Below are positions 4,694 through 5,498 of a DNA stretch of 5,498 nt, in pieces. The DNA lies in NCBI GenBank assembly GCA_910584585.1, contig CAJUBP010000087.1, positions 1 through 5,498 on the forward strand. The letters run 5' to 3'. Position 1 is the first letter of the stretch, and every line of letters starts with the position of its first letter. This DNA is from an uncultured Lachnospiraceae bacterium (lineage in GTDB: Bacteria; Bacillota; Clostridia; Lachnospirales; Lachnospiraceae). The notes under the pieces were generated by a model. That model was given only the letters and a program-made list of their open reading frames with translations. It was not told where the DNA came from and did no database searches. The position numbers and the translations under genes were made by a program.

Positions 4694-5326
4694 TTACACC
4701 CCTTTCAGCTGTTCCATACATCCCGACTGTATCGCCTTTATGTTCCCTGCAATCTTTTCTTCCGGCCAGTCCCACCATCTCATTTTAAGCAACTGTTCTA
4801 TTCTATCATCAGAAAAGCGTCTTTTTATTGGTTTTGCAGGGACGCCGCCCACAATGGTATAAGGCGGCACATCTTTCGTGACAACCGCGCGGGTTCCAAT
4901 CACTGCTCCGTCTCCAACCGTCACGCCTGCTAAAATAACCGCTTCATATCCAATCCATACATCATTCCCGATGTTTATATCCCCTTTATTATCCCAAGCT
5001 TCCTCGACACTCTGTTTCTCAAGCCCCCATTCTTCAAAAAACAACGGAAATGGATAAGTGGATAAGGAAGCCATCGTATGGTTTGCGCTATTGAAAAGAA
5101 ATTTTGCCCCGCAAGCAATCGAACAGAATTTTCCAATCTTGAGCTTATCGTGATTGATTGGATAATGGTACAGTACATTATTTCTCTCAAATTCCGCAGG
5201 GTCACTTACAAAATCGTTATACATCGTATAATCACCAATCTCAATATTGGGATTCGTGACTACGTTCTTTAAATAAACAGTCTGTGTATCCCCTGTCCTC
5301 GGAAATATTTTTTGCAAATCTGCCAT
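4694..5326 (-). CDS. Vat/CatB-group xenobiotic O-acetyltransferase (left-handed beta-helix)
   Basis: A 210-residue protein of the XAT group, matching Vat (streptogramin A acetyltransferase, about 210 aa) and CatB in length and order. The substrate-side N-terminus is NPNIEIGDYTMYNDFV (25-40). Hexapeptide coils follow (KLKIGKFCSIACGAKF, 61-76), then the catalytic His83 in FNSANHTMASLSTYPFPLFF. More coils run from 117 to 160 (INIGNDVWIGYEAVIL, then VTVGDGAVIG), with VGGVPAKPIKRRFSDD (159-174) and WWDWP (184-188) near the acetyl-CoA side. It would move acetyl from acetyl-CoA to a hydroxyl of a small molecule, acting as a cytoplasmic trimer. The Vat-like LYHYPIN (52-58) and SANH fit Vat more than chloramphenicol-type CatB, but the drug or metabolite cannot be told from this, so resistance is not proven. 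The ATG at 5326 has GGAGG 8 nt upstream. It is the first gene of a two-gene unit with the Ntn amidase. Confidence 0.92.
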   Translation of the reverse strand: MADLQKIFPRTGDTQTVYLKNVVTNPNIEIGDYTMYNDFVSDPAEFERNNVLYHYPINHDKLKIGKFCSIACGAKFLFNSANHTMASLSTYPFPLFFEEWGLEKQSVEEAWDNKGDINIGNDVWIGYEAVILAGVTVGDGAVIGTRAVVTKDVPPYTIVGGVPAKPIKRRFSDDRIEQLLKMRWWDWPEEKIAGNIKAIQSGCMEQLKGV

Positions 5327-5361
5327 CTTGTTATCCTCCTGTCAATACATCATACACCGTA

Positions 5362-5390
5362 ATTTTACCCTTTCGTTGTTACATCCTCAA
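5362..5390 (-). promoter_or_regulatory. Promoter of the acetyltransferase-amidase operon
   Basis: On the minus strand TTGAGG (5385-5390) and TAAAAT (5362-5367) are exactly 17 nt apart, giving 4/6 and 5/6 matches to the sigma-70/SigA consensus. Transcription would begin near 5355 and leave a leader of about 30 nt containing the GGAGG site of the acetyltransferase. No clear operator palindrome overlaps it. Confidence 0.65.
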
Positions 5391-5420
5391 TACATAGAAT
5401 GATGCAGAAATAATCAGTAT

Positions 5421-5454
5421 AAAAGAGAGCCGCCATTGATACAGCAGCCCTCTC
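5421..5454 (-). terminator. Hairpin with U-tract upstream of the acetyltransferase promoter
   Basis: In the minus-strand transcript GAGAG (5450-5454) and CTGC (5444-5447), with a 2-nt bulge between them, pair with GCGG and CTCTC (5425-5433) around a loop of about 10 nt. TTTT follows at 5421-5424. The G-U pair forms only in the minus direction. It probably ends a gene lying beyond the right edge and insulates the next operon. Confidence 0.5.
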
Positions 5455-5498
5455 CAATTATTTCTGATATATTATTTTTCTTATAGCATATATCGAAA

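Noticed and set aside
4692..4778. 29-residue N-terminal extension of the amidase
   Set aside because: Cys must follow the initiator Met to serve as the Ntn nucleophile, and the extension overlaps the acetyltransferase coding sequence.

Overview
The window looks like low-to-mid GC Firmicutes DNA, most likely a gut Clostridia/Lachnospiraceae member. This is inferred from gene families, strong GGAGG-type ribosome binding sites and the remembered look of the proteins, not from any search. Every gene I can support is on the minus strand, so transcription runs from high to low coordinates.

Right part (about 3180-5498, AT-richer): a promoter at 5362-5390 drives a left-handed beta-helix O-acetyltransferase of the Vat/CatB (XAT) group (4694-5326). 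It is tightly coupled, with a 2-nt gap, to a short choloylglycine-hydrolase-like Ntn amidase (3978-4691). Next comes a separate unit: a PadR-family regulator (3324-3848) whose promoter lies inside a large palindrome, followed by a yjdF/DUF2992 gene that is broken after about 37 residues (3179-3319). Together these look like a small-molecule or drug-response locus.

Middle part (about 946-3178, GC-rich coding with a strongly C-rich plus strand): a plasmid- or ICE-type partition cassette. It has a regulatory region rich in inverted repeats (3052-3152), a 70-codon conserved-looking small gene, parA, a parB that has lost its central DNA-binding part through an out-of-frame internal deletion, and a 91-aa His-rich unknown protein. 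A terminator-like hairpin follows at 882-917. The base composition contrasts sharply with the right flank, and the yjdF break lies at the border, so this block probably came from a mobile element.

Left part (1-800): a GNAT acetyltransferase (235-747), followed by the N-terminal stub of a pyridoxamine-phosphate-oxidase-like gene (25-192).

The overall theme is a mosaic of mobile-element and xenobiotic-response genes with at least three broken genes in 5.5 kb. I see no tRNA, rRNA, CRISPR array, transposase or integrase in the window. The best candidates for something under-described are the coupled XAT/Ntn-amidase pair and the PadR palindrome controlling a yjdF gene.
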